Assembly (NCBI GenBank): GCA_002392705.1
Contig: DGHP01000195.1
Location: 3,023 to 13,107, forward strand
Direction of reading: 5' to 3'
DNA length: 10,085 bases
From: Lachnospiraceae bacterium UBA3845
Lineage (GTDB): Bacteria > Bacillota > Clostridia > Lachnospirales > Lachnospiraceae
The notes below the pieces were generated by a model. The model had not been told where the DNA came from. It saw only the letters and a program-made list of their open reading frames with translations, and did not search any database. Below, piece by piece: positions 1 to 5,905 of this stretch (position 1 is its first letter; each line of letters starts with the position of its first letter). Made by a program: the position numbers and the translations under genes.

Positions 1-372
1 GTTCCTGCCGTCAAGACTTTTAAAGACTGGCATATCCCTCTCGAAGACCTGATCGACATCGAAGTCATCCTCCCCCGGGCGGACGGGGACGGGAAGGCCG
101 CAGGCGCCGGCATGAGTTATCAGGATTATATCCGGGTCTTTCTGAACATGGGATCCATTACCACACAGAAAAAACGCTCTCTCGATCTGGTTGAACTGAA
201 TCTGAGGGTCTCGGGCGGATGCCCCAATTTCCGTGCCGACAACTGTGTGGTTGCCATCACCGGCAGGTCCTGCTGGCTGATCAATCCCGTCTTTTCCGCA
301 GTACCTGCAGCATTTCTGGGTACCGCATCCCGGATTCTTTCTGTCGAAGTCGAATCCGGATTCCGCTATTGA
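1..372 (+). CDS. DUF5702-like Tad-locus protein, C-terminal fragment
   Basis: The frame is open from the first base and ends at TGA 370-372, so this is the last 123 residues of a protein that begins outside the window. The segment SYQDYIRVFLNM followed by KKRSLDLVELNLR and FRADNC resembles the C-terminus I associate with DUF5702 proteins of Lachnospiraceae Tad loci, which sit between the small pilin-like genes and the A24 peptidase and usually have an N-terminal prepilin-type membrane anchor. That anchor cannot be seen here. The end, SGFRY, looks like a natural terminus rather than a truncation. The role is probably a surface or pilus-associated component, but no biochemical function is established for the family that I know of. 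The ATG at 112 is internal and not the true start. The next gene lies 99 bp downstream on the same strand, so co-transcription is likely. Confidence 0.6.
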   Translation, partial: VPAVKTFKDWHIPLEDLIDIEVILPRADGDGKAAGAGMSYQDYIRVFLNMGSITTQKKRSLDLVELNLRVSGGCPNFRADNCVVAITGRSCWLINPVFSAVPAAFLGTASRILSVEVESGFRY

Positions 373-437
373 ATTCGCAGATTGCGCCTGATGAAGTCTT
401 TCGATTCTTCCCATCTATATTGAATCCGGATTCCGCT
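352..437 (+). repeat. 16-bp direct repeat with 12-bp palindrome
   Basis: The 16-mer GAATCCGGATTCCGCT occurs at 352-367 and again, perfectly, at 422-437. Its first 12 bases (GAATCCGGATTC) are a perfect palindrome. The first copy encodes the last residues of the DUF5702-like protein; the second lies in the gap before the TadE-like gene, 15 bp ahead of the left arm of the large inverted repeat. Origin could be a short local duplication or a paired protein-binding site; the sequence does not decide. Confidence 0.75.
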
Positions 438-452
438 GATAAATATACATAT

Positions 453-481
453 GCATATGAGGTGAGAAAGGATGCTCTTCC
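453..481 (+). repeat. Left arm of 29-bp inverted repeat
   Basis: This arm is the reverse complement of 739-767 at 27 of 29 positions. It contains the Shine-Dalgarno GAGGTG (459-464) and the ATG (472-474) of the TadE-like gene, so the start signals of that gene are part of the repeat. Confidence 0.9.
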
Positions 482-1626
482 GAAGCAGACATCTTCAGGA
501 TCCGGTATGTCCGGTCTCCGCAAGTCTCTCCCCTAACGACCGGGGTGCCCCCTCTGAAAGCCCCGGCGGGGACCGTCACTGTCCGGCAGCTCCAGCCGGA
601 CCGGATCTCACATCTTTTTCGAATGTCAGATTTCTTCAAACACTATCACATATTTTCCAAAGAAAGGATTGCGTACTCTCTCCACATAAGGCGGCAGCCA
701 CCGGCCATAATCCCGAAAAAACAGGCGGCAGAAGCCGGGGAAGAGCATCCTTTCTGACCTCATCTGCAAAAGCGGCGCTTACCGTAGAAGCCGCATTTGA
801 ACTGCCGTTTTTTCTCATCTGCATGGTTGTCATCCTTCATTACTGCGTTGTCTGCCGGGCCGCCGTGGAATTCTCCGACGGCCTGTGTCAGACAGCGGAA
901 GAGATGGCGATCGTCGCATACAAGGAGGAATACGGAGACGCGAATAATATCATCCGCGGCGCCATATCCGACGCCTATGCCCGGGCAAACGTGATAAACC
1001 GGGCGCCTGACGCGGAAGCCGTTAAAAACGCGACTTTCCTGAATTCCTCCTATATGAAGGAAGGAGACCGGATCCGGCTGGTTCTGTCCTATCAGGTCCG
1101 TTCTCCCTTCTCCTCCTTCCCCCTTCCGCACACCTTTTTTGTTCAGAAAGCGGTCATCAGGGGCTGGACCGGCCGCAGCGGAAGGACGCCCTGGGCGGAC
1201 GCGGCCATGCCGGAAAATGAGGAGAACCGTTATGTCTATGTCACTGACCATGGCAGGGTCTATCACACAGATCCGGACTGCACCCATTTAAAACTCGTGA
1301 TTAATGAAGTCAGCTACTCTGACCTGAAACATGCGCGCAACAGCAGCGGAAGCAGATACAAAGCCTGTGAACACTGCATGCACGCACAATCCGGAAGCCA
1401 TTCCCACAGCGGCGTGGGAGAAGAGACCCGGCATATCTCCATAGACTACCGGCACAGCTACAGCCAGAACTATTATATCTGCCCCTTCGGCGATTCCTAC
1501 CATTGTTCCCTCGACTGCCCGGGACTGAGCAGAAGCGTCAACACTGTCAAACTAAGGGACTGTGACGGAATGAGGGAATGCGCGGACTGCAGGGCCCGCC
1601 GGGAGGCGGCAGCTTCAGCACACTGA
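472..1626 (+). CDS. TadE-like pilus protein with duplicated Cys module
   Basis: As sequenced this encodes 384 residues. A class III prepilin-type signal lies at about residues 99-130: AALTVEAAFELP followed by a hydrophobic stretch, with Glu106 at the position expected for +5 after cleavage. This is the hallmark of TadE/TadG pseudopilins, processed by an A24 peptidase and held in the membrane by one helix. The secreted part ends in two cysteine modules of the same plan: Y264-H265, C270, C299-x-x-C302, then Y343-H344, C349, C370-x-x-C373, which probably bind metal. The start at ATG 472 has GAGGTG seven bases upstream and is the only ATG, GTG or TTG in frame before the membrane segment. The roughly 100-residue leader is far longer than the short leaders usual for TadE, is Ser/Pro/Arg-rich, and is encoded between inverted repeats that may invert. 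In the other orientation the protein would be about 310 residues. The family is fairly sure; the N-terminus is not. Confidence 0.75.
   Translation: MLFRSRHLQDPVCPVSASLSPNDRGAPSESPGGDRHCPAAPAGPDLTSFSNVRFLQTLSHIFQRKDCVLSPHKAAATGHNPEKTGGRSRGRASFLTSSAKAALTVEAAFELPFFLICMVVILHYCVVCRAAVEFSDGLCQTAEEMAIVAYKEEYGDANNIIRGAISDAYARANVINRAPDAEAVKNATFLNSSYMKEGDRIRLVLSYQVRSPFSSFPLPHTFFVQKAVIRGWTGRSGRTPWADAAMPENEENRYVYVTDHGRVYHTDPDCTHLKLVINEVSYSDLKHARNSSGSRYKACEHCMHAQSGSHSHSGVGEETRHISIDYRHSYSQNYYICPFGDSYHCSLDCPGLSRSVNTVKLRDCDGMRECADCRARREAAASAH
739..767 (-). repeat. Right arm of 29-bp inverted repeat
   Basis: This is the partner of 453-481. On the plus strand it encodes residues GRASFLTS, just ahead of the prepilin signal of the TadE-like protein. 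The two mismatches to the left arm are at 754 and 764. Confidence 0.9.
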
Positions 1627-1691
1627 TTCTCAGCCATGTCGCCGGCCGGATATTCGGACAGTTTTTCCTGCTCCCCTGCCTGCTTACCTAT

Positions 1692-2138
1692 ATGAAAGAT
1701 ACCATGTTTTTTTTCTGGTGCTTTACCATTCTTTTTCTTATTATCCTTTCTGCAGAGGACCTGAAAAGCAGAAGGGTACGCCTTCTTCCCGCACTGATCT
1801 TCGCGGGCGGAATGTTTCTCATTCATCTGATTCTGGCAGACCTGCCCCTGGAGGAATATCTGTGGGGAATCCTGCCCGGCGCAGCTCTTTTCGCCATCAG
1901 TCTGATTACACATTCCGCCATCGGCAGCGGCGACGCCCTGGCCGTGATTTCCTGCGCGGCAGCACTCGGCGGCTCCGTGGAATTTGCGGCCCTTCTGCTC
2001 TCCCTTCTTCTTGCCGCCTTTCTTTCCCTCTTTCTCCTGATCCTGAGGAAAGTCTCCCGGAAAGACACACTCCCCTTCCTTCCGTTTCTGCTCGCAGGCC
2101 ATCTGCTCCTCTTTCTGCTGCAGATCCTTCATGGATAA
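1692..2138 (+). CDS. A24-family prepilin peptidase (TadV/CpaA-like), small form
   Basis: This is a predicted 148-residue, very hydrophobic protein with about four to five membrane helices. It carries both aspartate motifs of the type IV prepilin peptidase family: Asp23 in SAEDLKSRR at the end of the first helix, and Asp81 in IGSGDALAV, the GxGD motif. Such enzymes cut the leader from Flp pilins and TadE-like pseudopilins at the inner face of the membrane. The first motif lacks the IPN that usually follows the Arg residues, so the enzyme is somewhat divergent. The start is uncertain. ATG 1692 places the first helix normally but has no clear Shine-Dalgarno; ATG 1578 in the same frame overlaps the TadE-like gene by 49 bp and adds 38 residues of unclear value. 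The stop overlaps the ATG of the next gene by 8 bp, which suggests translational coupling. A second A24 peptidase is at the right end of the window. Confidence 0.8.
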   Translation: MKDTMFFFWCFTILFLIILSAEDLKSRRVRLLPALIFAGGMFLIHLILADLPLEEYLWGILPGAALFAISLITHSAIGSGDALAVISCAAALGGSVEFAALLLSLLLAAFLSLFLLILRKVSRKDTLPFLPFLLAGHLLLFLLQILHG

Positions 2139-2664
2139 TCCATCCAGAACAGGAATATCGAAAATTATGAATTTAAAATTTCCATCTCGGAATACAATTC
2201 CGTTTCTCCTTCTCCGGGGAAGCTTCACTGTTGAAGCTTCCCTGATCATGACCATTCTTCTCCCGGTCCTGGCGGCCATTCTCTATCTGGGATTCTGCGA
2301 TCACGACAGGGGAATCCTTATGGGAGCGGCCTGCGAGATCACAGCAGCGGCCGACAACAATCTCTGGAAAAAGAATCCCGGCAGCGGCCTTGACCGGAAA
2401 GCTTCCTCCCTCGCGAAACAGCACCTTCTCTGTACGCGGAATATAAAAACACAGGTTACAGTCGGGGAAGACCAGGTCCGGGTGTCCTACAGCGGGAGCT
2501 TTTCCCTTCCGGGTCTTCTCCCCCGGCTGTTCGGAAAAGGGGTGCTTACCGTTGACCAGCAGCGGGAGCGGCTGCTCCTGCATCCCACAGACGTTATCCG
2601 GAAAATCCGGGGTCTGGAATATATGACAGACCGGCTTCATGAGGCGGAAAGCGGAGACGGATAA
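2131..2664 (+). CDS. TadE-like pseudopilin
   Basis: A predicted 177-residue protein with a class III prepilin signal: LLLRG followed by SFTVEASLIMTILLP, cleavage expected after Gly30, Glu35 at +5, and a membrane helix through about residue 57. The rest is a small extracytoplasmic domain ending in charged residues, and no further motif is recognised. The family role is as a minor pilin-like component of the Tad pilus. The ATG at 2131 overlaps the end of the peptidase gene by 8 bp, giving a 30-residue leader; ATG 2167 in frame would give 18 residues and cannot be excluded, since neither has a strong Shine-Dalgarno. It lies between an A24 peptidase and the FHA protein, in the order expected for Lachnospiraceae-type Tad loci. 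Together with the upstream gene this makes two TadE-like proteins in the operon. Confidence 0.75.
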   Translation: MDNPSRTGISKIMNLKFPSRNTIPFLLLRGSFTVEASLIMTILLPVLAAILYLGFCDHDRGILMGAACEITAAADNNLWKKNPGSGLDRKASSLAKQHLLCTRNIKTQVTVGEDQVRVSYSGSFSLPGLLPRLFGKGVLTVDQQRERLLLHPTDVIRKIRGLEYMTDRLHEAESGDG

Positions 2665-2670
2665 CAGATC

Positions 2671-2842
2671 CTCTGTTCCGGCAGTCAGAGAAATACAGTG
2701 CAGCCGTACCCATGTGCAACTGGCAACAGGCCTCTCTGTTCCGGCAGTCAGAAAAATACAGTGCAGCTGCACCCGGCTGGCGCTGATGACAGATCCTCTG
2801 TCCCGGCGGTCAGAAAAATACAGTACAGCTGCACCCGGCTGG
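2671..2842. repeat. Three 41-bp direct repeats between pseudopilin and FHA genes
   Basis: Copies lie at 2671-2711, 2734-2774 and 2796-2836. Copy 2 differs from copy 1 at 3 of 41 positions and from copy 3 at 3 of 41. Copies 2 and 3 share a further GGCTGG on the right, and copies 1 and 3 share ACAGATC on the left. The period is 63 then 62 bp, so the copies are not in one reading frame. Copy 2 contains the 12-bp palindrome GTGCAGCTGCAC (2761-2772). The array fills most of the 247-bp gap before the FHA gene. It may be a dispersed intergenic repeat that expanded locally or a set of regulator sites. Confidence 0.85.
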
Positions 2843-2911
2843 CTCGGGGCAGATATCAGCACAGATATATTAAATCGGCAAACGGCGATAACACTTTGGG
2901 AAGACCATACT

Positions 2912-4552
2912 ATGCAAACCAGTTATAGAAAGGATTCCGAACATAATTATCTTCTGTTCGGAGATCTTGAAATCGATCAATCTGAATATGTTTATCAGAT
3001 GTTCCAGCATAACCCGCTCGAGCAGCTGCTCCCGTCGGACATCACGATGCGGGATGGCAAAGCCTCCCTTCGCTTTGATATCACAGCCTGCACCCCGGTG
3101 GCCAGACGATTTGAGACAGTTGTGCTCAGTGGTACGGATCTGCGCCGTATCCTGTTTGCAATCCGCGAGACCGCTTCTCACCTGAGCGATCTTCTGCTGG
3201 ACGCAAGAGATCTGATCCTGGAACCGGAATACATCTTTCTCGGCCCCGGCCAGGACCAGATCTTTCTTTGTTATATCCCGCACCTGAGCGACAGCAGCCC
3301 GGATACTGTCCGCGTCCTGTCGGAATTCTTCCTCAAAAAAACGGATCACAGCGACCCTGCTGCAGCCGCCCTTGCGTATGCTTTCTATGATGCGGTATCC
3401 CGGGAGAATTACGTCCTTCTCGATCTGCTGGAGACGCTCCTCCTTCCTGAGCAGACCGATGCTGCGCCGGATGCCCCATATACTGCTGATCCTGCGGAAC
3501 GGAGATACAGGAATTCCGGTGACATTTTCCCGAACTACGCATCCCGGAGTACAGACAGTGCGGTCAAGTCCGACAGGGTCCGGACAACTGACAGCGCCGG
3601 TAAGGCTGACTGGACCGGTAATTCAGCCAGGGCCGGTAAGGCTGACAAGGCCTGGAAGACTGACAGAGCCTGGGAGACTGAAACGACCAATAATGCAGAC
3701 AGGGCAGTTAAAGCTGCTCAGGCAGGAAGGGGAAACCGAAAGAAATCCGATAAAAATAGAAAAAAGCCTGCTTCAAAAAAAGCAGGCCCGGCTCAGAAAA
3801 ACCGCCGGAAGCAGGAAAGAAGAAAAAGAAGGTTCTTTCTGACACTTCTTCTTCCCGCAATCCTTGTTCTCGGCACAGCAGCCGTGCTGATTCTGATCTT
3901 CCGCCCCGACCTGACACAGATCGGCGGGGCAGGCTTTCTCTCAGCAGCTGTTATATGGATGATTCACAACACCATCGAACGTCATTCCGGGGAGATCCAT
4001 AACGTCTGGGCAGATGAGGATTTTGATACGGAGGACGATGATGCTTTCTACCAGAGACTTCTGAATGAAGCCTATGCCCAGCCTGAAAGTCCGCCGCAGT
4101 CCCCTGCTGTCTCCCGCCGGAGTCCATTTGACGAAGCCTGTGCACCACTGCGGCAGTCCCCCGCTGCTACTCGCCGGGAATCCTTTGAAGCGACCCGCTT
4201 TCTGTCCGGGCAGGCGGGATTTTCTACCGCGAATCCTGCCGCTGCTCTGATCAGTCTGCGCCCGGACGCCTATCCTGATATCCCGCTCAGCAGAGACCAT
4301 CTCCTGATTGGAAAAAGTCCGGAGAAAGCAGATATTATCCTGCCCTCCGATACGGTCAGCAGGGTTCATGCCCGCATAGAGAAACGTACTGACGGACTCT
4401 ATGTAACCGATCTCTTTTCCACCAACGGAACCTTCCTTGACGGCCATCGCCTGGAACCGAACCGCTCCGCCAGGCTGCTCGACTCGGCCCGGCTCACTAT
4501 AGCCGGCTACAGCTACCGGATACAGATCCCCGGGCCGGAGGCTTCCGTCTGA
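2912..4552 (+). CDS. DUF6382 and FHA domain membrane protein
   Basis: A 546-residue protein. Residues 1 to about 175 match the DUF6382-type N-terminal domain I know from Lachnospiraceae Tad loci (start YRKDSEHNYLLFG). Residues about 200-305 are a low-complexity, Lys/Ala/Thr/Asp-rich linker with an in-frame 15-bp repeat at 3596-3610 and 3632-3646, turning strongly basic before the membrane. Hydrophobic segments follow at about 307-329 and 337-353, then an acidic and Pro/Ser-rich spacer. A C-terminal FHA domain occupies about 455-540, with IGKSPEKADIILP, Ser483-Arg-Val-His486 and Asn505-Gly-Thr, the residues that hold phosphothreonine in the family. The protein could link a Ser/Thr kinase signal to the pilus machine. 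ATG 2912 is chosen because the conserved domain begins there and GGGAAG lies 8 bases upstream; the frame is open back to 2639 but only through the repeats. No kinase gene is in the window. Confidence 0.85.
   Translation: MQTSYRKDSEHNYLLFGDLEIDQSEYVYQMFQHNPLEQLLPSDITMRDGKASLRFDITACTPVARRFETVVLSGTDLRRILFAIRETASHLSDLLLDARDLILEPEYIFLGPGQDQIFLCYIPHLSDSSPDTVRVLSEFFLKKTDHSDPAAAALAYAFYDAVSRENYVLLDLLETLLLPEQTDAAPDAPYTADPAERRYRNSGDIFPNYASRSTDSAVKSDRVRTTDSAGKADWTGNSARAGKADKAWKTDRAWETETTNNADRAVKAAQAGRGNRKKSDKNRKKPASKKAGPAQKNRRKQERRKRRFFLTLLLPAILVLGTAAVLILIFRPDLTQIGGAGFLSAAVIWMIHNTIERHSGEIHNVWADEDFDTEDDDAFYQRLLNEAYAQPESPPQSPAVSRRSPFDEACAPLRQSPAATRRESFEATRFLSGQAGFSTANPAAALISLRPDAYPDIPLSRDHLLIGKSPEKADIILPSDTVSRVHARIEKRTDGLYVTDLFSTNGTFLDGHRLEPNRSARLLDSARLTIAGYSYRIQIPGPEASV
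3766..3787 (+). repeat. Perfect 8-bp stem hairpin inside FHA gene linker
   Basis: GCCTGCTT (3766-3773) and AAGCAGGC (3780-3787) flank a six-base A-rich loop within the Lys-rich linker. There is no T-tract after it, so it is not a terminator on the plus strand. Confidence 0.6.
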
Positions 4553-4592
4553 CAGCCGGCAAAAAAAGAGAGATTTTTTCTGCTGAAGAGCA

Positions 4593-4598
4593 TATAAT
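4593..4598 (+). promoter_or_regulatory. Possible -10 box ahead of rhomboid gene
   Basis: A perfect TATAAT lies 38 bp before the rhomboid ATG in an AT-rich gap. No good TTGACA-like hexamer is found 16-18 bases upstream (GAGATT at 17), so promoter activity is only possible. It could give the rhomboid and HIT genes transcription apart from the pilus operon. Confidence 0.3.
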
Positions 4599-4636
4599 AA
4601 AGGACAGCAGTATCTACTTCAATGACGGGAGCGAAG

Positions 4637-5257
4637 ATGAACGATTTCAGTACCTTTATAAAAAGCAGGCGGAAAACCAATCTGGCCATTGTGGTGATTA
4701 ATCTTGTCGTCTATATCATCCTTGAGATAATCGGCAATACGGAAAGCAGCCAGTTCATGGTCAGTCACGGAGCCGCCTATACGCCCTATATCATGGATGG
4801 GGAATACTGGCGCCTGTTTACGTCGATGTTCCTCCATTTCGGTTTCTATCACATTACCTATAATATGCTCAGCCTGATCTTTATAGGGGATATACTGGAA
4901 TCCATCGTCGGCCCGCTCCGCTACCTGATCATCTATCTGGGCGGAGGACTCTGCGGCAACCTGCTTTCTCTTGCGCTCAATGTCCGTTCCGGGCGCTATA
5001 CCGTATCCGCCGGAGCATCGGGCGCGATCTTTGCGGTCACGGGCGCGATCCTTTATATCGCCCTGCGCAACCGCAGGCGTTTCGGGGAAAATAATATGCG
5101 CCGCCTGATCCTGATGATCGTTCTGATGATCATGCAGGGGATTGTAGATAAAGGTGTCGACAATGCAGCCCACGGCGGCGGCCTGGCAGGCGGATTCCTG
5201 CTTGCCGTTCTCCTCTATCATCCGCATGCGGCACGAAACATAAAACAAACTGTTTAA
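4637..5257 (+). CDS. Rhomboid-family intramembrane serine protease
   Basis: A 206-residue protein with about six membrane helices. The catalytic dyad of the family is present: Ser128 in the GASGA motif and His179 in DNAAHGGGLAGG. The fold-supporting segment WRLFTSMFLHFGFYHITYNM (58-77) includes the Trp-Arg pair and Asn76. Rhomboids cut membrane proteins within or near a transmembrane helix; the substrate here is unknown, though membrane-anchored pilus proteins encoded upstream are candidates by position only. ATG 4637 is preferred over ATG 4622 because GGGAG lies five bases before it. It is 84 bp from the FHA gene and 28 bp from the HIT gene, so the three may be transcribed together. The size is usual for a bacterial rhomboid without accessory domains. 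Confidence 0.92.
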   Translation: MNDFSTFIKSRRKTNLAIVVINLVVYIILEIIGNTESSQFMVSHGAAYTPYIMDGEYWRLFTSMFLHFGFYHITYNMLSLIFIGDILESIVGPLRYLIIYLGGGLCGNLLSLALNVRSGRYTVSAGASGAIFAVTGAILYIALRNRRRFGENNMRRLILMIVLMIMQGIVDKGVDNAAHGGGLAGGFLLAVLLYHPHAARNIKQTV

Positions 5258-5285
5258 ACTGATCACAGTAAGGAGGAAACAAAGC

Positions 5286-5693
5286 ATGAAAGACAGTAAC
5301 TGCATTTTCTGCAGAATAGCAAACGGAGAAATCCCGTCCGCCACCCTTTATGAAGATGATGAATTCCGTGTCATTCTCGACCTGAATCCCGCTGCCAAAG
5401 GACACGCCCTCATCCTTCCCAAAGAGCACTACGCCAATCTCTTTGATATCCCGGAAGAGACCGCATCCAAAGCCATCTGCGTAGCGAAAAAGATCTCAGA
5501 AAAACTCTACACCGGGCTCCATGCGGCCGGACTTAATCTGGTGCAGAATAACGGGGAGGCTGCCGGTCAGACGGTTTTCCATTTTCATATGCATCTGATT
5601 CCCCGCTATGAAAACGATTCTGCGGGGCTTACCTGGAAGCCGGGCACACTGACCGATTCCGACAAGGCGGAAATACTCGACCTTTTTGAATAA
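5286..5693 (+). CDS. HIT-family nucleotide-binding hydrolase (HinT-like)
   Basis: A 135-residue protein with the defining histidine triad His99-Phe-His101-Met-His103 followed by LIPRY. The N-terminal CIFCRIANGEIP has Cys6 and Cys9 which, with His48 and His99, match the zinc site found in many bacterial members. The family hydrolyses purine nucleoside phosphoramidates or related adenylylated compounds in the cytoplasm through a nucleotidyl-histidine intermediate. The start is clear: AAGGAGG lies nine bases upstream of ATG 5286. It is the last gene of the plus-strand unit and is followed by hairpins and a terminator. A rhomboid-HIT tail to the Tad operon seems positional rather than a functional pair. 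Full length, nothing unusual. Confidence 0.95.
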   Translation: MKDSNCIFCRIANGEIPSATLYEDDEFRVILDLNPAAKGHALILPKEHYANLFDIPEETASKAICVAKKISEKLYTGLHAAGLNLVQNNGEAAGQTVFHFHMHLIPRYENDSAGLTWKPGTLTDSDKAEILDLFE

Positions 5694-5702
5694 TCTTATA
5701 AC

Positions 5703-5729
5703 ATCGGACAGGGGATGCCCCTGTCCGAT
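5703..5729 (+). other. Perfect 12-bp stem hairpin after HIT gene
   Basis: ATCGGACAGGGG (5703-5714), loop ATG, then the exact complement at 5718-5729. It begins 9 bp after the HIT stop. There is no T-run on either side, so it is not a standard intrinsic terminator; it may protect the 3' end of the mRNA or slow polymerase before the real terminator. A weaker 6-bp stem (5743-5748 with 5763-5768) follows. Confidence 0.8.
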
Positions 5730-5831
5730 CCCCCAATAACCGCGGGCATCTCGCAGCTAAGCTGCCCGATGTCCGTCAGCCCTCAAATGTCTGCTCATGC
5801 AGGCATGGCAGCCACTTTCGGGCTTTATCGC

Positions 5832-5867
5832 AAAAAAAGGTATCCGGCCTGAACGCTTCCGGATACC
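5832..5867 (-). terminator. Intrinsic terminator for the murG unit
   Basis: Read on the minus strand, GGTATCCGG (5867-5859) and CCGGATACC (5847-5839) form a perfect 9-bp stem with an 11-base loop, followed by seven T residues (5838-5832). It lies downstream of murG and of the broken small gene. Confidence 0.85.
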
Positions 5868-5870
5868 TGT

Positions 5871-5905
5871 CCGCCCTGCTGTTTCAGGCCGGGCGGTCTT
5901 TTTTT
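5871..5905 (+). terminator. Intrinsic terminator for the Tad/rhomboid/HIT unit
   Basis: CCGCCC (5871-5876) and GGGCGG (5891-5896) form a stem followed by TC and seven T residues (5899-5905). It sits next to the minus-strand terminator, so converging transcripts both end here. Bases 5844-5853 are a perfect 10-bp complement of 5883-5892, so an alternative stem would break both hairpins. Confidence 0.8.

Larger units (their letters stand above)
453..767. other. Candidate invertible DNA segment (intragenic switch)
   Basis: A 257-bp interior (482-738) is bounded by near-perfect 29-bp inverted repeats. The arms are long enough for site-specific inversion of the kind seen in phase-variable loci. 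The interior holds the first part of the TadE-like reading frame as sequenced. On the minus strand it holds a TTG codon (523-521) preceded by AGGGGAG and followed by an open frame that crosses the left arm. Because both arms are read in the same phase through the residues GRASFLTS, flipping the interior would keep the TadE body in frame but give it a different N-terminus. GC-rich small hairpins are present inside, for example 581-601 with a 7-bp stem. No integrase or invertase gene is visible nearby. Alternatives are an mRNA stem that hides the ribosome binding site, or a small non-autonomous element; I see no target-site duplication outside the arms. Confidence 0.5.

Noticed and set aside
453..767. 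Insertion sequence or MITE
   Set aside because: The terminal repeats fit, but no target-site duplication is seen and the arms carry the host gene's start signals and reading frame, which fits a switch better.
760..1287. 175-residue open frame on the minus strand
   Set aside because: It is antisense to the TadE-like gene, which has a clear signal and cysteine modules.
1497..2279. 260-residue open frame on the minus strand
   Set aside because: It is the shadow of the A24 peptidase and adjacent genes; its Lys/Gly/Gln-rich composition reflects the complement of hydrophobic codons.
2671..2842. Short CRISPR-like array
   Set aside because: There are only three imperfect 41-bp copies, with short, partly similar spacers and no cas gene.
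2639..2911. Upstream extension of the FHA protein frame
   Set aside because: The extra 91 residues come from the repeat array and precede the start of the conserved domain.
3766..3787. Terminator inside the FHA gene
   Set aside because: The hairpin has no following T-tract on the plus strand and the protein continues intact to its FHA domain.
4619..5344. 241-residue open frame on the minus strand
   Set aside because: It is antisense to the clearly identified rhomboid and HIT genes and has no recognisable motif.
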